Of a stretch of 43,551 nt of DNA, positions 18,165 through 25,538 are shown in pieces (within the stretch, counting starts at the first letter, position 1; every line of letters starts with the position of its first letter). The position numbers were made by a program, and so were the translations under genes. The notes beneath the pieces were generated by a model. The model ran no database searches and was not told the DNA's origin. It was given only the letters and a program-made list of their open reading frames with translations. Origin of the DNA: Alphaproteobacteria bacterium (lineage in GTDB: Bacteria; Pseudomonadota; Alphaproteobacteria; Reyranellales; Reyranellaceae); contig VGCZ01000044.1 in assembly GCA_016869975.1 (NCBI GenBank), positions 1 through 43,551 of the forward strand, read 5' to 3'.

Positions 18165-18539
18165 ATGAAGACGCCACCGCCAATCCCCGAGGAGCGCGAG
18201 AGCCTGGCCAAGCGCGTGGCACGCTGGGCGAAGATCGTCGAGTCGCTGGAGCGCGGCTGGCGCTTCGATCTCGATGATTGGCTCAATGACATGGACCTTC
18301 GCCAGCTGATCCACGAGGGCTGGCCGCTCTATGGCCCGGACGAGAAGGCCGAGGTCGAGGCGACGATCAAGCGCGCCGACTCGTTCTTCCTGCTGCACAC
18401 GGTCGACGCCGGCAAATGCCTGTGGGGACGCAAGACAGCCAAGCGCGAGAAATGGTCGGCGAAGACGAACTGGTGGTACTTCCGCAAACCGCGCAAGGCC
18501 GAGCCCGATTTCATCGAGGAAGTGGAGCGCGTGAAGTGA
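18165..18539 (+). CDS. Immunity-like partner protein of the RNase-domain gene
   Basis: A 124-residue cytoplasmic protein, mostly helical, with the motif GWRFDLDDWLNDMDLRQLIHEGWPLYG and a Trp-rich C-terminal half (CLWGRK, WSAKTNWWYFRKPR). The LDDWLNDMDLR block followed by a WWYFR-type end resembles small proteins found directly downstream of toxin domains of the preceding type, where they act as immunity proteins; this is from memory of the pattern. It begins two bases after the toxin-like gene and its stop overlaps the GTG of the enoyl-CoA hydratase gene, so all three are probably translated from one message. Confidence 0.62.
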   Translation: MKTPPPIPEERESLAKRVARWAKIVESLERGWRFDLDDWLNDMDLRQLIHEGWPLYGPDEKAEVEATIKRADSFFLLHTVDAGKCLWGRKTAKREKWSAKTNWWYFRKPRKAEPDFIEEVERVK

Positions 18540-19300
18540 GCGACACGTTGCTGGTCGAGCGCGACGGGCCGGTGACCACACTGATCATCAACCGGCCCCG
18601 GGCGAAAAACGCGCTCGACAACGCGACGGCGCGCGCGCTGGCCGCCGCGTTGCGAGCCTTCGAGGCCGACGAGGCCGCGCGCGTCGCGGTGCTGACCGGC
18701 GCTGGCGGCGCCTTCTGCGCCGGGGCCGATCTCAAGGAACTCGGCTCGGGTGTCGATTACTTTCCCTGGGCCGGCAGCGACGAAGGGCCATTGCGCGCGC
18801 CGCTGTCGAAGCCGGTGATCGCCGCCATCGAGGGCCACGCCTGTGCCGGCGGGCTTGGTGTGGCGCTGTTCTGCGATATCCGCGTCGTCGACGACACCGC
18901 GACCTTCGGCGTGTTCTCGCGCCGTTGGGGCGTGCCGATGAGCGATGGCACCACCGTGCGGCTGCCGCGCATCGTCGGCATGGGCCGCGCGCTCGACATG
19001 CTGCTGACCGGCCGTGCCGTGGGCGCCGACGAGGCCATCGCCATCGGGCTCGCCACGCGCAAGGTGGCGCGCGGCACGACGCGTGCGGAAGCGGAGGCCC
19101 TGGCGCGTCAGATCGCCGGCTTCCCGCAGATCGCCATGGGATCCGACCGGCACTCAACCTACGGGAGTTTCGACCGCGACCAGGCCGCCGCGATCCGGCG
19201 CGAGATGGAGCTGTCGCTCGAGGCGCGCCGGCAGGAGGCCCAGGCCGGCGCGGCGCGCTTCGCCGCCGGCGCGGGACGGCACGGCAAGTTCGGCGGCTGA
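18536..19300 (+). CDS. Enoyl-CoA hydratase/isomerase family protein
   Basis: A 254-residue crotonase-fold protein. The oxyanion-hole segments are GAGGAFCAGADLKEL and EGHACAGGLGVALFCDI. The start is GTG 18536, overlapping the previous stop (GTGA) after GGAG; upstream extensions lie inside the immunity-like gene. It shares the unusual stretch FGVF-RRWGVP-xxDGxTVRLPR with the hydratase at 24110-24883, so the two are close paralogues. No strong second glutamate typical of true hydratases is evident where expected (WGVPMSDG), so isomerase or other crotonase activity is possible. Substrate unknown. Confidence 0.9.
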   Translation: MSDTLLVERDGPVTTLIINRPRAKNALDNATARALAAALRAFEADEAARVAVLTGAGGAFCAGADLKELGSGVDYFPWAGSDEGPLRAPLSKPVIAAIEGHACAGGLGVALFCDIRVVDDTATFGVFSRRWGVPMSDGTTVRLPRIVGMGRALDMLLTGRAVGADEAIAIGLATRKVARGTTRAEAEALARQIAGFPQIAMGSDRHSTYGSFDRDQAAAIRREMELSLEARRQEAQAGAARFAAGAGRHGKFGG

Positions 19301-19413
19301 CCGACAGGGCAATCTCACTGTCCTTCTTGCCCCGGTGTCGCCGTGCGCTCGCAATGGCGACGCCGAAATCGCGGCCAATGCTTCCCGGGTCCTATCGGGG
19401 AGTCCTTCACGCC

Positions 19414-20727
19414 ATGCTCAGACGCGCCCTTCTCGCGGCCACGTTCCTCGTGCCCGTGCTGACCTTGCCTGTAGCGGAGGTCAGCGCCTTCTGTGGTTTC
19501 TATGTCGGCAAGGCCGACGCCTCGCTGTTCAACCAGGCCTCGCAGGTGATTCTGGCGCGCGATGGCGACCACACCGTGCTGACCATGCTCAACGACTACA
19601 AGGGCGACCTCACTGAGTTCGCGCTGGTCGTGCCGGTGCCGGTCGTGCTCAAGCGCGAGCAGGTGCGGGTGGTCGACAAGAAGATCTTCGAACGCATCGA
19701 TGGCTATTCCTCACCCCGCCTGGCCGAGTATTTCGACCGCGATCCCTGCGCGCCGCTACCGTCGCCAATGGTGTCGTCGGCACCGACAGGTGGCGCCCGC
19801 GGCAGGGCCCCTAGCCGAGGCGACGCGGCGCTGGGCGTGAAGGTCGAGGACAGCTTCTCGGTCGGCGAGTACGACATCGTCATCCTCTCCGCGTCCGAGT
19901 CCGACGGGCTGGAAACCTGGCTGCGCCAGAACGGCTATCGCATCCCCGAACGGGCCAGCCGCGCGCTGCGTCCGTACATCGTGCAGAACATGAAGTTCTT
20001 CGTCGCCAAAGTGAATCTCAAGGCGCAGGTCAAGACCGGGTTCTCCAGCCTGCGGCCGCTGCAATTCGAGTTCCAGAGCGCGCGCTTCATGCTGCCGATG
20101 CGCCTGGGCATGCTCAACGCCAACGGCCCGCAGGACCTGATCGTCTATGCGCTCACCCGCAACGGCCGCGTCGAGTCGACCAACTACCGCACGGTGAAGC
20201 TGCCGGCGAACATGAATCTGCCGCCCTACCTCAAGCAGGGCGCGACCTTCACCGATTTCTATCGCGCCATGTTCGACCAGGCGGCCAAGCGCGAAGGCAT
20301 GAAGGCGGTCTTCACCGAGTACTTCTGGGACATGAGCTGGTGCGACCCCTGCGCCGCCGATCCGCTGACGCCGGACGAGCTGAAGACCGCCGGCGTGCGC
20401 TGGGTCCAGGCGAACGGATCGCGCCGTCAGCCGCCCGGTGCGCGACCGGTGCCCGATGCCGCCCAGCCGGTGATGCTGACGCGCCTGCACGTGCGCTACA
20501 CGCCCGAGACGTTCCCGGAGGATCTGGTCTTCCAGGAAACCAGTGACCGGCAGAACTTCCAGACGCGCTATGTGCTGCAGAACCCCTGGAAGGGCTCGCC
20601 CGACGCCTGCCCGGCGGCGCGCGACTACTTCCGCGAGTTGGCCAATCGGCAGGAACGCGAAGCGCAGTCGCTGGCCAATCTCACCGGCTGGGACATCAAC
20701 GACATCCGCAAGCGCATCAAGCGGTAG
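19414..20727 (+). CDS. DUF2330 domain-containing exported protein
   Basis: A 437-residue protein with a signal peptide (MLRRALLAATFLVPVLTLPVAEVSAF) and a DUF2330-type body beginning FCGFYVGKADASLFNQASQVILAR and including TEFALVVPVPVV, YDIVILSASESDGLETWLRQNGY and FFVAKVNL. The C-terminal part has paired cysteines (WCDPCAA) that could form a disulfide. The family is periplasmic or surface exposed and has no known activity. The ATG at 19414 follows GGGGAG; a much longer upstream reading runs antisense to real coding sequence and is rejected. It lies nine bases upstream of the RnfD-like membrane protein, and the two families co-occur elsewhere in my recollection, suggesting one membrane redox-linked unit. 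Confidence 0.85.
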   Translation: MLRRALLAATFLVPVLTLPVAEVSAFCGFYVGKADASLFNQASQVILARDGDHTVLTMLNDYKGDLTEFALVVPVPVVLKREQVRVVDKKIFERIDGYSSPRLAEYFDRDPCAPLPSPMVSSAPTGGARGRAPSRGDAALGVKVEDSFSVGEYDIVILSASESDGLETWLRQNGYRIPERASRALRPYIVQNMKFFVAKVNLKAQVKTGFSSLRPLQFEFQSARFMLPMRLGMLNANGPQDLIVYALTRNGRVESTNYRTVKLPANMNLPPYLKQGATFTDFYRAMFDQAAKREGMKAVFTEYFWDMSWCDPCAADPLTPDELKTAGVRWVQANGSRRQPPGARPVPDAAQPVMLTRLHVRYTPETFPEDLVFQETSDRQNFQTRYVLQNPWKGSPDACPAARDYFRELANRQEREAQSLANLTGWDINDIRKRIKR

Positions 20728-20736
20728 GGTGCGGCG

Positions 20737-21600
20737 ATGACCGACATCGCCGCTTCGGGCGCTACCGACCGCTCTCTTCTCGGCCTGCATCGGCTGTTTC
20801 GCGAGAAGGTCGACGCGCGCTGGCTGCAGATCCTGTCGATTGGCTCGCTGCTGCTGTTCGGCGCGCTGGTACGCGACTTCTCGCTGCGTTGGGAGCAGAT
20901 AGCGCTGACCTTCGCCGTCGGCTTGGCGACACAGGCGGCGTGGTCCTATGCCAAGGGCCTGCCGATGCACAGCATGCTGAGCGGCGCGGTCACCTGCATC
21001 GGGCTCAGCATCCTGGTGCGCGCCGATTCGCTGTGGGTGCATCCGCTGCTTGCCTGCCTGGTGCTGTCGGCGAAGTTTCTGGTGCGCATTCGCGGCAAGC
21101 ATCTGTTCAACCCCGCCAATCTCGGCGTGATCCTGGCGATCGCCGTGCTGCCCGGCGCCTGGGCGTCGCCCGGTCAGTGGGGCAGCGACGTGTTGCTGGG
21201 CCTGTGGATCGTGCTGTTCGGCATCACGGTGACCTCCAGCGCCAACCGCTTCGACATCGCCTTCGCCTTTCTGTTCTGCTGGGTGGCGCTGCTGGTCGGG
21301 CGCATGCTGATCCTCGGCCAGGCGACGCCGGTACTGCAGAACCAGCTCACCAGCGGCGCGCTGCTGGTGTTCACCTTCTTTATGGTCACCGATCCGATGA
21401 CGACGCCCAATCATCGCGCCATGCGCTTCGTCTACGCCGGGCTGATCGCGGCCTTCGCCTATGTCTGGCAGTTCCATCTGTTCATCCCCAACGGGCCGGT
21501 CTGGGCGCTGTTCCTGCTCACGCCACTGGTGCCGCTGCTCGACTGGCTGAAGCCCGCGGCTAAGCATGAATGGCGGCCCGCGCCGCTTGCCGCGCGGTGA
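20737..21600 (+). CDS. RnfD/NqrB-like membrane protein
   Basis: A 287-residue polytopic protein with about nine membrane helices, resembling subunit D of the Rnf or subunit B of the Nqr ion-pumping redox complexes. Family-like motifs are RGKHLFNPANLGV and FFMVTDPMTTPNHRAMR (compare FMATDP of NqrB). The Ser/Thr-rich site that covalently binds FMN in true RnfD (SGATxAT) is not evident; LTSGALLVF occupies a similar region. None of the other Rnf subunits is present, so this is not a complete Rnf complex. It is preceded by the DUF2330 gene in the same operon. A flavin- or quinone-linked membrane role is plausible but unproven. Confidence 0.78.
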   Translation: MTDIAASGATDRSLLGLHRLFREKVDARWLQILSIGSLLLFGALVRDFSLRWEQIALTFAVGLATQAAWSYAKGLPMHSMLSGAVTCIGLSILVRADSLWVHPLLACLVLSAKFLVRIRGKHLFNPANLGVILAIAVLPGAWASPGQWGSDVLLGLWIVLFGITVTSSANRFDIAFAFLFCWVALLVGRMLILGQATPVLQNQLTSGALLVFTFFMVTDPMTTPNHRAMRFVYAGLIAAFAYVWQFHLFIPNGPVWALFLLTPLVPLLDWLKPAAKHEWRPAPLAAR

Positions 21601-21645
21601 CGCTGACCCTAGGGTGCGGGCCTCCGCATCTTGGGGCGTCACGGA

Positions 21646-22671
21646 ATGCGCGCGCTGGTCTGTCACGAGTATGGTTCGTACGAGAATCTGAGGATCGATG
21701 ATGTGCCCAGCCCGGCGATGATGCCGGGCCATGTCCGCATCGGCGTGCGCGCCGCCGGCGTCAGCTTCGCCGCCATGCTGGGCGTGCAGGGCAAGCACCA
21801 GAACAAACCCAAACTGCCCTATATCCCGGGCAACGAGGTCGCCGGCGTGGTGCTGGAGGTCGCGTCGGACGTCCCCGATCTGAAGGTCGGCGATCGCGTC
21901 GTCGGGCCGGCCTCGAGCGGCGGCTACGCGCAAGAAGCGCTGGCCCCGGCGGCCAACATCCATCGCATGCCCGATCGTCTCGAATTCGCTGCCGCGACCA
22001 ACTTTCCGACGCTCTATCCCACCGCCTATGGCGCGCTGCGCTGGAAGGCCGACATGCGGCCGGGCGAGATCCTGCTGGTGCACGGCGCGGGCGGCGGCTC
22101 GGGCCTCACCGGTGTCGAGATCGGCAAGGCGATGGGCGCCACCGTGATCGCCACCGCCGGCGGCGCCGACAAGCTGGCGGCGGCGAAGGAGCTCGGCGCC
22201 GACCACCTGATCGATTCGCGCAAGGAAGATATCCGCGCGCGTGTGCTGGAGATCACCGGCGGGCGCGGCGTCGACGTCGTCTACGATCCCGTCGGCGGCG
22301 ATGTCTGGGACGCCTCGCTGCGCTGCGTGGCGCCCCACGCCCGCATGATCCCTATGGGCTTCGCCAGCGGCAAGGTTCCGCAGATCCCGGCTAATATCCT
22401 GCTGGTCAAGAACGTCACGGTGATCGGCTTTTACTACGGCTACTACAATGGCTGGACCGGCCGGCCGGGCGAGGTCTTCGACGAGGCCGACGTCGCGCGA
22501 CGCCGCGGCATGGTGCGGGACGCCTTCCAGGAGATGTTCCGCTGGTTCGAGCAAGGCAAGCTCAAGCCGCCGGTGGCCGGCATCTTCCCGCTCGACCAGT
22601 GGGTGCCGGCGTTCCGCCTGATCGAGGACCGCAAGGTCGTCGGCAAGGCCGCGCTCGATCCCAACGCGTGA
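21646..22671 (+). CDS. Zinc-independent quinone oxidoreductase family protein (MDR superfamily)
   Basis: A 341-residue medium-chain dehydrogenase/reductase. The N-terminal catalytic domain includes PYIPGNEVAGVV and VGDRVVG; the Rossmann domain carries LLVHGAGGGSGLTGVEIGKAMGATVIAT and GADHLIDSRKED, typical of NADPH-dependent quinone oxidoreductases. The zinc-binding cysteines and catalytic His of alcohol dehydrogenases are absent. I chose the ATG at 21646 (MRALVCHEYGSYENL), the usual family start. The stop overlaps a possible GTG start of the next gene. Likely an NADPH:quinone or enone reductase; substrate not predictable. Confidence 0.92.
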   Translation: MRALVCHEYGSYENLRIDDVPSPAMMPGHVRIGVRAAGVSFAAMLGVQGKHQNKPKLPYIPGNEVAGVVLEVASDVPDLKVGDRVVGPASSGGYAQEALAPAANIHRMPDRLEFAAATNFPTLYPTAYGALRWKADMRPGEILLVHGAGGGSGLTGVEIGKAMGATVIATAGGADKLAAAKELGADHLIDSRKEDIRARVLEITGGRGVDVVYDPVGGDVWDASLRCVAPHARMIPMGFASGKVPQIPANILLVKNVTVIGFYYGYYNGWTGRPGEVFDEADVARRRGMVRDAFQEMFRWFEQGKLKPPVAGIFPLDQWVPAFRLIEDRKVVGKAALDPNA

Positions 22672-22676
22672 TCGCC

Positions 22677-23303
22677 ATGCGCCGCCGGCTGTTCTCGATC
22701 GCCTCGCTGGCGATGCTCGCGGGCTGCGGCGATCGCAAGCCGCCGCCGCGACCGGCCGCGCCGCCGCCGCCGCCACCGGCTCCACCACCGCGTCCAGCGC
22801 CGGTTGCGCAAACGTTGCCCGATGGCCGCGTGGTCGTCGAGCTGTCGGGGCTGCGCTACGCCGTCAAGCCGCCGCGCGACTGGCTGAGCACGGCCTACTG
22901 GTTGACCGACACCGGCGGCGGCAAGGACGATGTCTTCGTCATCGTCACGCCGCCGGGCCAGCCGCGCTCCTCGAGCGCCGACGTTTTCGTGTCGCTGGAA
23001 GCGTTCGCCAAGAACGACCGCGCGCCCGACATCGCCGCCAAGCTCGCCAATATCGGCGAGCAACGCAAGCAGCGGCATCCCGAGTTCTCGATTGCCAAAC
23101 AGGCGCCGCTGCCGCTGGCCAACCGCCGGCGCGCCGAACTTTACATCCTCGGCAACAATCCCTCGGGCGACACCGAAGCGATCGCCTTCGTCGACGAGGG
23201 CCCGGTGGTCGCCGAAATGATGCTGCTGGGCCGTAGCAAAGCGCAGTTCGACCAAGCGCTGCCGCTGTTTCGCGAGCTGGTGCGCAGCTACGGCAGGCTT
23301 TAG
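22677..23303 (+). CDS. Lipoprotein with proline-rich linker
   Basis: A 208-residue predicted lipoprotein: signal MRRRLFSIASLAMLAGC with C17 in the lipobox, then a Pro-rich tether (about 20-45) and a globular domain of about 150 residues with alternating strands (VVVELSGLRYAVKPPRDWL, DVFVIVTPPG, ADVFVSLEAFAKND, RRAELYILGNN). I do not recognise the domain; the layout resembles small envelope proteins of the PsbP/DcrB type, which is a weak guess. GTG 22668, overlapping the oxidoreductase stop, is an alternative start. The gene is convergent with the PhyH-like gene, with one base between stops. Confidence 0.75.
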   Translation: MRRRLFSIASLAMLAGCGDRKPPPRPAAPPPPPPAPPPRPAPVAQTLPDGRVVVELSGLRYAVKPPRDWLSTAYWLTDTGGGKDDVFVIVTPPGQPRSSSADVFVSLEAFAKNDRAPDIAAKLANIGEQRKQRHPEFSIAKQAPLPLANRRRAELYILGNNPSGDTEAIAFVDEGPVVAEMMLLGRSKAQFDQALPLFRELVRSYGRL

Positions 23304-23304
23304 C

Positions 23305-24108
23305 TCAGCGCGGCCAGACTTTCGGGAACGTCGCGCATTCGAGCGCGTCGCCCGGCTTCAGCCCATGCCCCTCGATCGGCGGCGAGATCTGGCCGACGCG
23401 CGCGGCATAACGCGCGTCGTCGCCGCACCAGCGCGTCGCCCAGGCGCGACGGCGGCGCTCCATCGAGGTGTTGCCGGCGGCGCCATGCAAAGTGAGCGCG
23501 TGGAAGGCGATGACGTCGCCCGGCTCCATGTCCCAGGCGAGGAACTCGTGCCGGTCGCGCTCGGCGTCGAGGTCGGGCAGCGGCTCGAAGCGCGGATCCT
23601 CGACCTGGAGGTTGACGCCGCCCTGGCGGAAGAACTTCGGTTGGAACCAGCGGCCCCAGCGATGCGAGCCGCGCACATACTCGACGCAAGTGTCGCGCGC
23701 GACGGGATCGAGCGGCAGCCAGAGCGAGACGATCTGCGCGCCATCGACGGGATAGTAGGGCTGGTCGTGATGCCAGGGCGTGCGCTCGGCGGTGCCCGGC
23801 TCCTTCACCAGCAGGTGGTCGTGGTAATAGACGACCTCGCGCGAGCCCATCAGCCGCGCAGCGATCGCCGCGGCGGGCGAGTCGTAGACGAAGGCGCGGC
23901 AATCGGGGTGTCGTTGCCAGAGCTGGAAGTCGACGAAGAACAGGCCGGGCTTGCCTTCGGGCGTGTTGATGCGCTTCATCGGCCCGGGTGCTGCCATGTC
24001 GTCGTCGATGGCGCGGCGCAGGCGCTCGATCCAATCCATCGAGAACAGGCCGCGCAGGCAGATCGCGCCATCCTCCTGGTACCGCTGAACGTCTTGGTCG
24101 CTGATCAT
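23305..24108 (-). CDS. Phytanoyl-CoA dioxygenase family protein (Fe(II)/2-oxoglutarate)
   Basis: A 267-residue non-heme iron dioxygenase of the PhyH type. The iron-binding facial triad is visible: H113 and D115 in PWHHDQPYYP, and a distal His in FHALTLHGA; the Arg for 2-oxoglutarate is probably in the following RRRRAWATRW. LPLDPVARDTCVEYVRGSHRWG is a standard family block. It ends an apparent four-gene operon, one base after the enoyl-CoA hydratase gene. Hydroxylation of a branched acyl or related substrate feeding the hydratases is a reasonable inference, but PhyH proteins in bacteria have varied substrates. Confidence 0.9.
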   Translation of the reverse strand: MISDQDVQRYQEDGAICLRGLFSMDWIERLRRAIDDDMAAPGPMKRINTPEGKPGLFFVDFQLWQRHPDCRAFVYDSPAAAIAARLMGSREVVYYHDHLLVKEPGTAERTPWHHDQPYYPVDGAQIVSLWLPLDPVARDTCVEYVRGSHRWGRWFQPKFFRQGGVNLQVEDPRFEPLPDLDAERDRHEFLAWDMEPGDVIAFHALTLHGAAGNTSMERRRRAWATRWCGDDARYAARVGQISPPIEGHGLKPGDALECATFPKVWPR

Positions 24109-24109
24109 T

Positions 24110-24883
24110 TCATAGGTCCTGGAAACTGCCGCCGCGGCCCTTGCCCGAGGCGAAGCGCGACGCGCCGGCGCGTGTCTCTTGCATGATCGCGGGCTGGCCG
24201 CGCCGGCCTTCGTTCTTCAGCGCCTCGACGATGTCGAGGTTCCACTGCTCGTAGGTCGACATCCGGTCGCTGCGCATGCAGACCTGCGGGAACTTCGCGA
24301 GCTGCTCGCCCAAGGTCAGCGCCTCGGGCAGCGCCTGCCCGGCCGGCACAAGGCGGTTGGCGAGCCCCCAGGCCAGCGCCTCCTCGGCGCGGACCTCGCG
24401 GCCCGTGAGGATCATGTCGAGCGCGCGGCTGTGGCCGATCAGGCGCGGCAATCGCACCGTGCCGCCGTCGACAAGCGGTACGCCCCAGCGCCGGCAGAAC
24501 ACGCCGAACTTCGCCGTCGCCGAGGCCACGCGCATGTCGCACCACAGCGCCAGCTCGAGCCCGCCGGCCACAGCATGGCCCTCGACGGCGGCAATCACCG
24601 GCTTGCCCAGCAAAAGGCGGGAGGGGCCCATCGGGCCGACGCCTTCCGGCTCGTAGCGCAGCCCGCTGCCTTGGGCCGCGCTCTTGAGGTCGTAGCCGGC
24701 GCAGAAGGCGCCGCCGGCGCCAGTGAGGATCGCCACCGACTGGCGATCGTCGGCATCGAAGGCGAGGAAGGCCTCGCGCAGCAGGACCGCGGTCTCGGGG
24801 TCGACGGCGTTACGCGCCTCGGCGAACCGGTTGATGGTGACGATGGTGGTCGTGCCGGACCGTTCGACCAGGACCTTCGCCAT
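24110..24883 (-). CDS. Enoyl-CoA hydratase/isomerase family protein (second paralogue)
   Basis: A 257-residue crotonase-fold protein with the oxyanion-hole segments GAGGAFCAGYDLKS and EGHAVAGGLELALWCDM. It shares FGVF-RRWGVP, TVRLPR and RALDM-LTGR with the hydratase at 18536-19300, including the region where catalytic glutamates are normally found, so both probably belong to one subgroup. It lies 11 bases after the MaoC gene and one base before PhyH. The ATG at 24883 gives the usual start (MAKVLVERSGTTTIVTINR). Probably acts on an acyl-CoA generated by its neighbours; the exact reaction is unknown. Confidence 0.92.
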   Translation of the reverse strand: MAKVLVERSGTTTIVTINRFAEARNAVDPETAVLLREAFLAFDADDRQSVAILTGAGGAFCAGYDLKSAAQGSGLRYEPEGVGPMGPSRLLLGKPVIAAVEGHAVAGGLELALWCDMRVASATAKFGVFCRRWGVPLVDGGTVRLPRLIGHSRALDMILTGREVRAEEALAWGLANRLVPAGQALPEALTLGEQLAKFPQVCMRSDRMSTYEQWNLDIVEALKNEGRRGQPAIMQETRAGASRFASGKGRGGSFQDL

Positions 24884-24894
24884 CGCCGCCCCCG

Positions 24895-25353
24895 TCAGGG
24901 CCGGCCGCGCATCATGCGCAGCGGGTCGTAGGTCAGCACCGTCTCGCCACGCTGGTTCTTCACCAGGTTCATGGTGCGCACCAGGCCGCGCGTCGGGTCC
25001 TTAGAGGTCGGCCGCACCTCGGTGACCTCGCACTCGACATGGATGGTGTCGTTGACGAAGGTCGGCGCCTTGATATCCAGGGTCATGCCGAGAAAAGCCA
25101 TGCCAGTGCCCTGGATGGTCACCGGCACCAGCAGCCCCTCGGCGAAGCTGTAGACCAGCGCGCCCGGCACCAGCCGCTTGCCGGTGGGCGAGTGTTTCTC
25201 GATGTACTCCAGGCTGTTGAACAACCCCTCCTGCAGCCCGGTGCAGGTGATGAAATTGATCAGGTCGGCCTCGAAGATCGTGCGGTCAACCGTCCGGAAA
25301 CGCTCACCGACCTTGAGATCGGTGTAGTACATGCCGCCGCCCAGGGTACGCAT
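24895..25353 (-). CDS. MaoC-like hot-dog-fold dehydratase
   Basis: A 152-residue single hot-dog domain of the MaoC family, which hydrates enoyl-CoAs or is related to acyl-CoA thioesterases. Visible are YYTDLKVGERFRTVDRTIFEADLINFITCTG (the family opening, with the catalytic Asp/His region partly replaced), LVPGALVYSFAEGL and the closing NQRGETVLTYD. The ATG at 25353 overlaps the stop of the zinc-finger gene (ATGA), showing tight coupling. Together with the enoyl-CoA hydratase and PhyH genes it forms an acyl-CoA processing operon. Confidence 0.88.
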   Translation of the reverse strand: MRTLGGGMYYTDLKVGERFRTVDRTIFEADLINFITCTGLQEGLFNSLEYIEKHSPTGKRLVPGALVYSFAEGLLVPVTIQGTGMAFLGMTLDIKAPTFVNDTIHVECEVTEVRPTSKDPTRGLVRTMNLVKNQRGETVLTYDPLRMMRGRP

Positions 25354-25538
25354 CAGTGGTGCTCCCCGCTCTTGGCGCCGGCCTTCATGACGTAGCGGCG
25401 GCCGCAATAGGGGCAGTCGACCTGTCCATCCTTGCCCAGATTGAGGTACACTTTGGGATGGCCCAGCGCCCCGCCACCGCCATCGCATCCGACCCGGTCG
25501 GTCTCCACCTCGATGATCTCAACCGCCTGCGCTGCCAT
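25353..25538 (-). CDS. CHCC-type zinc-finger protein (NDUFS6-like)
   Basis: A 61-residue protein with the CHCC zinc site: Cys in RVGCDGGGGALGHPKVYL (also giving the His), then VDCPYCGRRYV with the last two cysteines. This is the alphaproteobacterial relative of the mitochondrial complex I assembly subunit NDUFS6, usually free-standing and about 60-80 residues. I chose ATG 25538 (MAAQAVEIIEV) because AAGGATCAAGGCG precedes it; ATG 25559 would add seven residues. It heads the acyl-CoA operon and overlaps the MaoC start, although a direct role in that pathway is not evident. Confidence 0.88.
   Translation of the reverse strand: MAAQAVEIIEVETDRVGCDGGGGALGHPKVYLNLGKDGQVDCPYCGRRYVMKAGAKSGEHH

Noticed and set aside
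18925..19413. Upstream extension of the DUF2330 gene to 600 codons
   Set aside because: It overlaps the enoyl-CoA hydratase in another frame; the ATG at 19414 begins a proper signal peptide.
19756..22788. 1010-codon open frame on the minus strand
   Set aside because: It lies opposite the DUF2330, RnfD-like and oxidoreductase genes, all with clear motifs; its translation is low-complexity and His/Arg/Gln-rich.
22741..22800. CCG/GCC-rich tandem stretch as a possible repeat array
   Set aside because: It is simply the Pro-rich linker of a lipoprotein; similar runs occur in the other exported proteins of the window.
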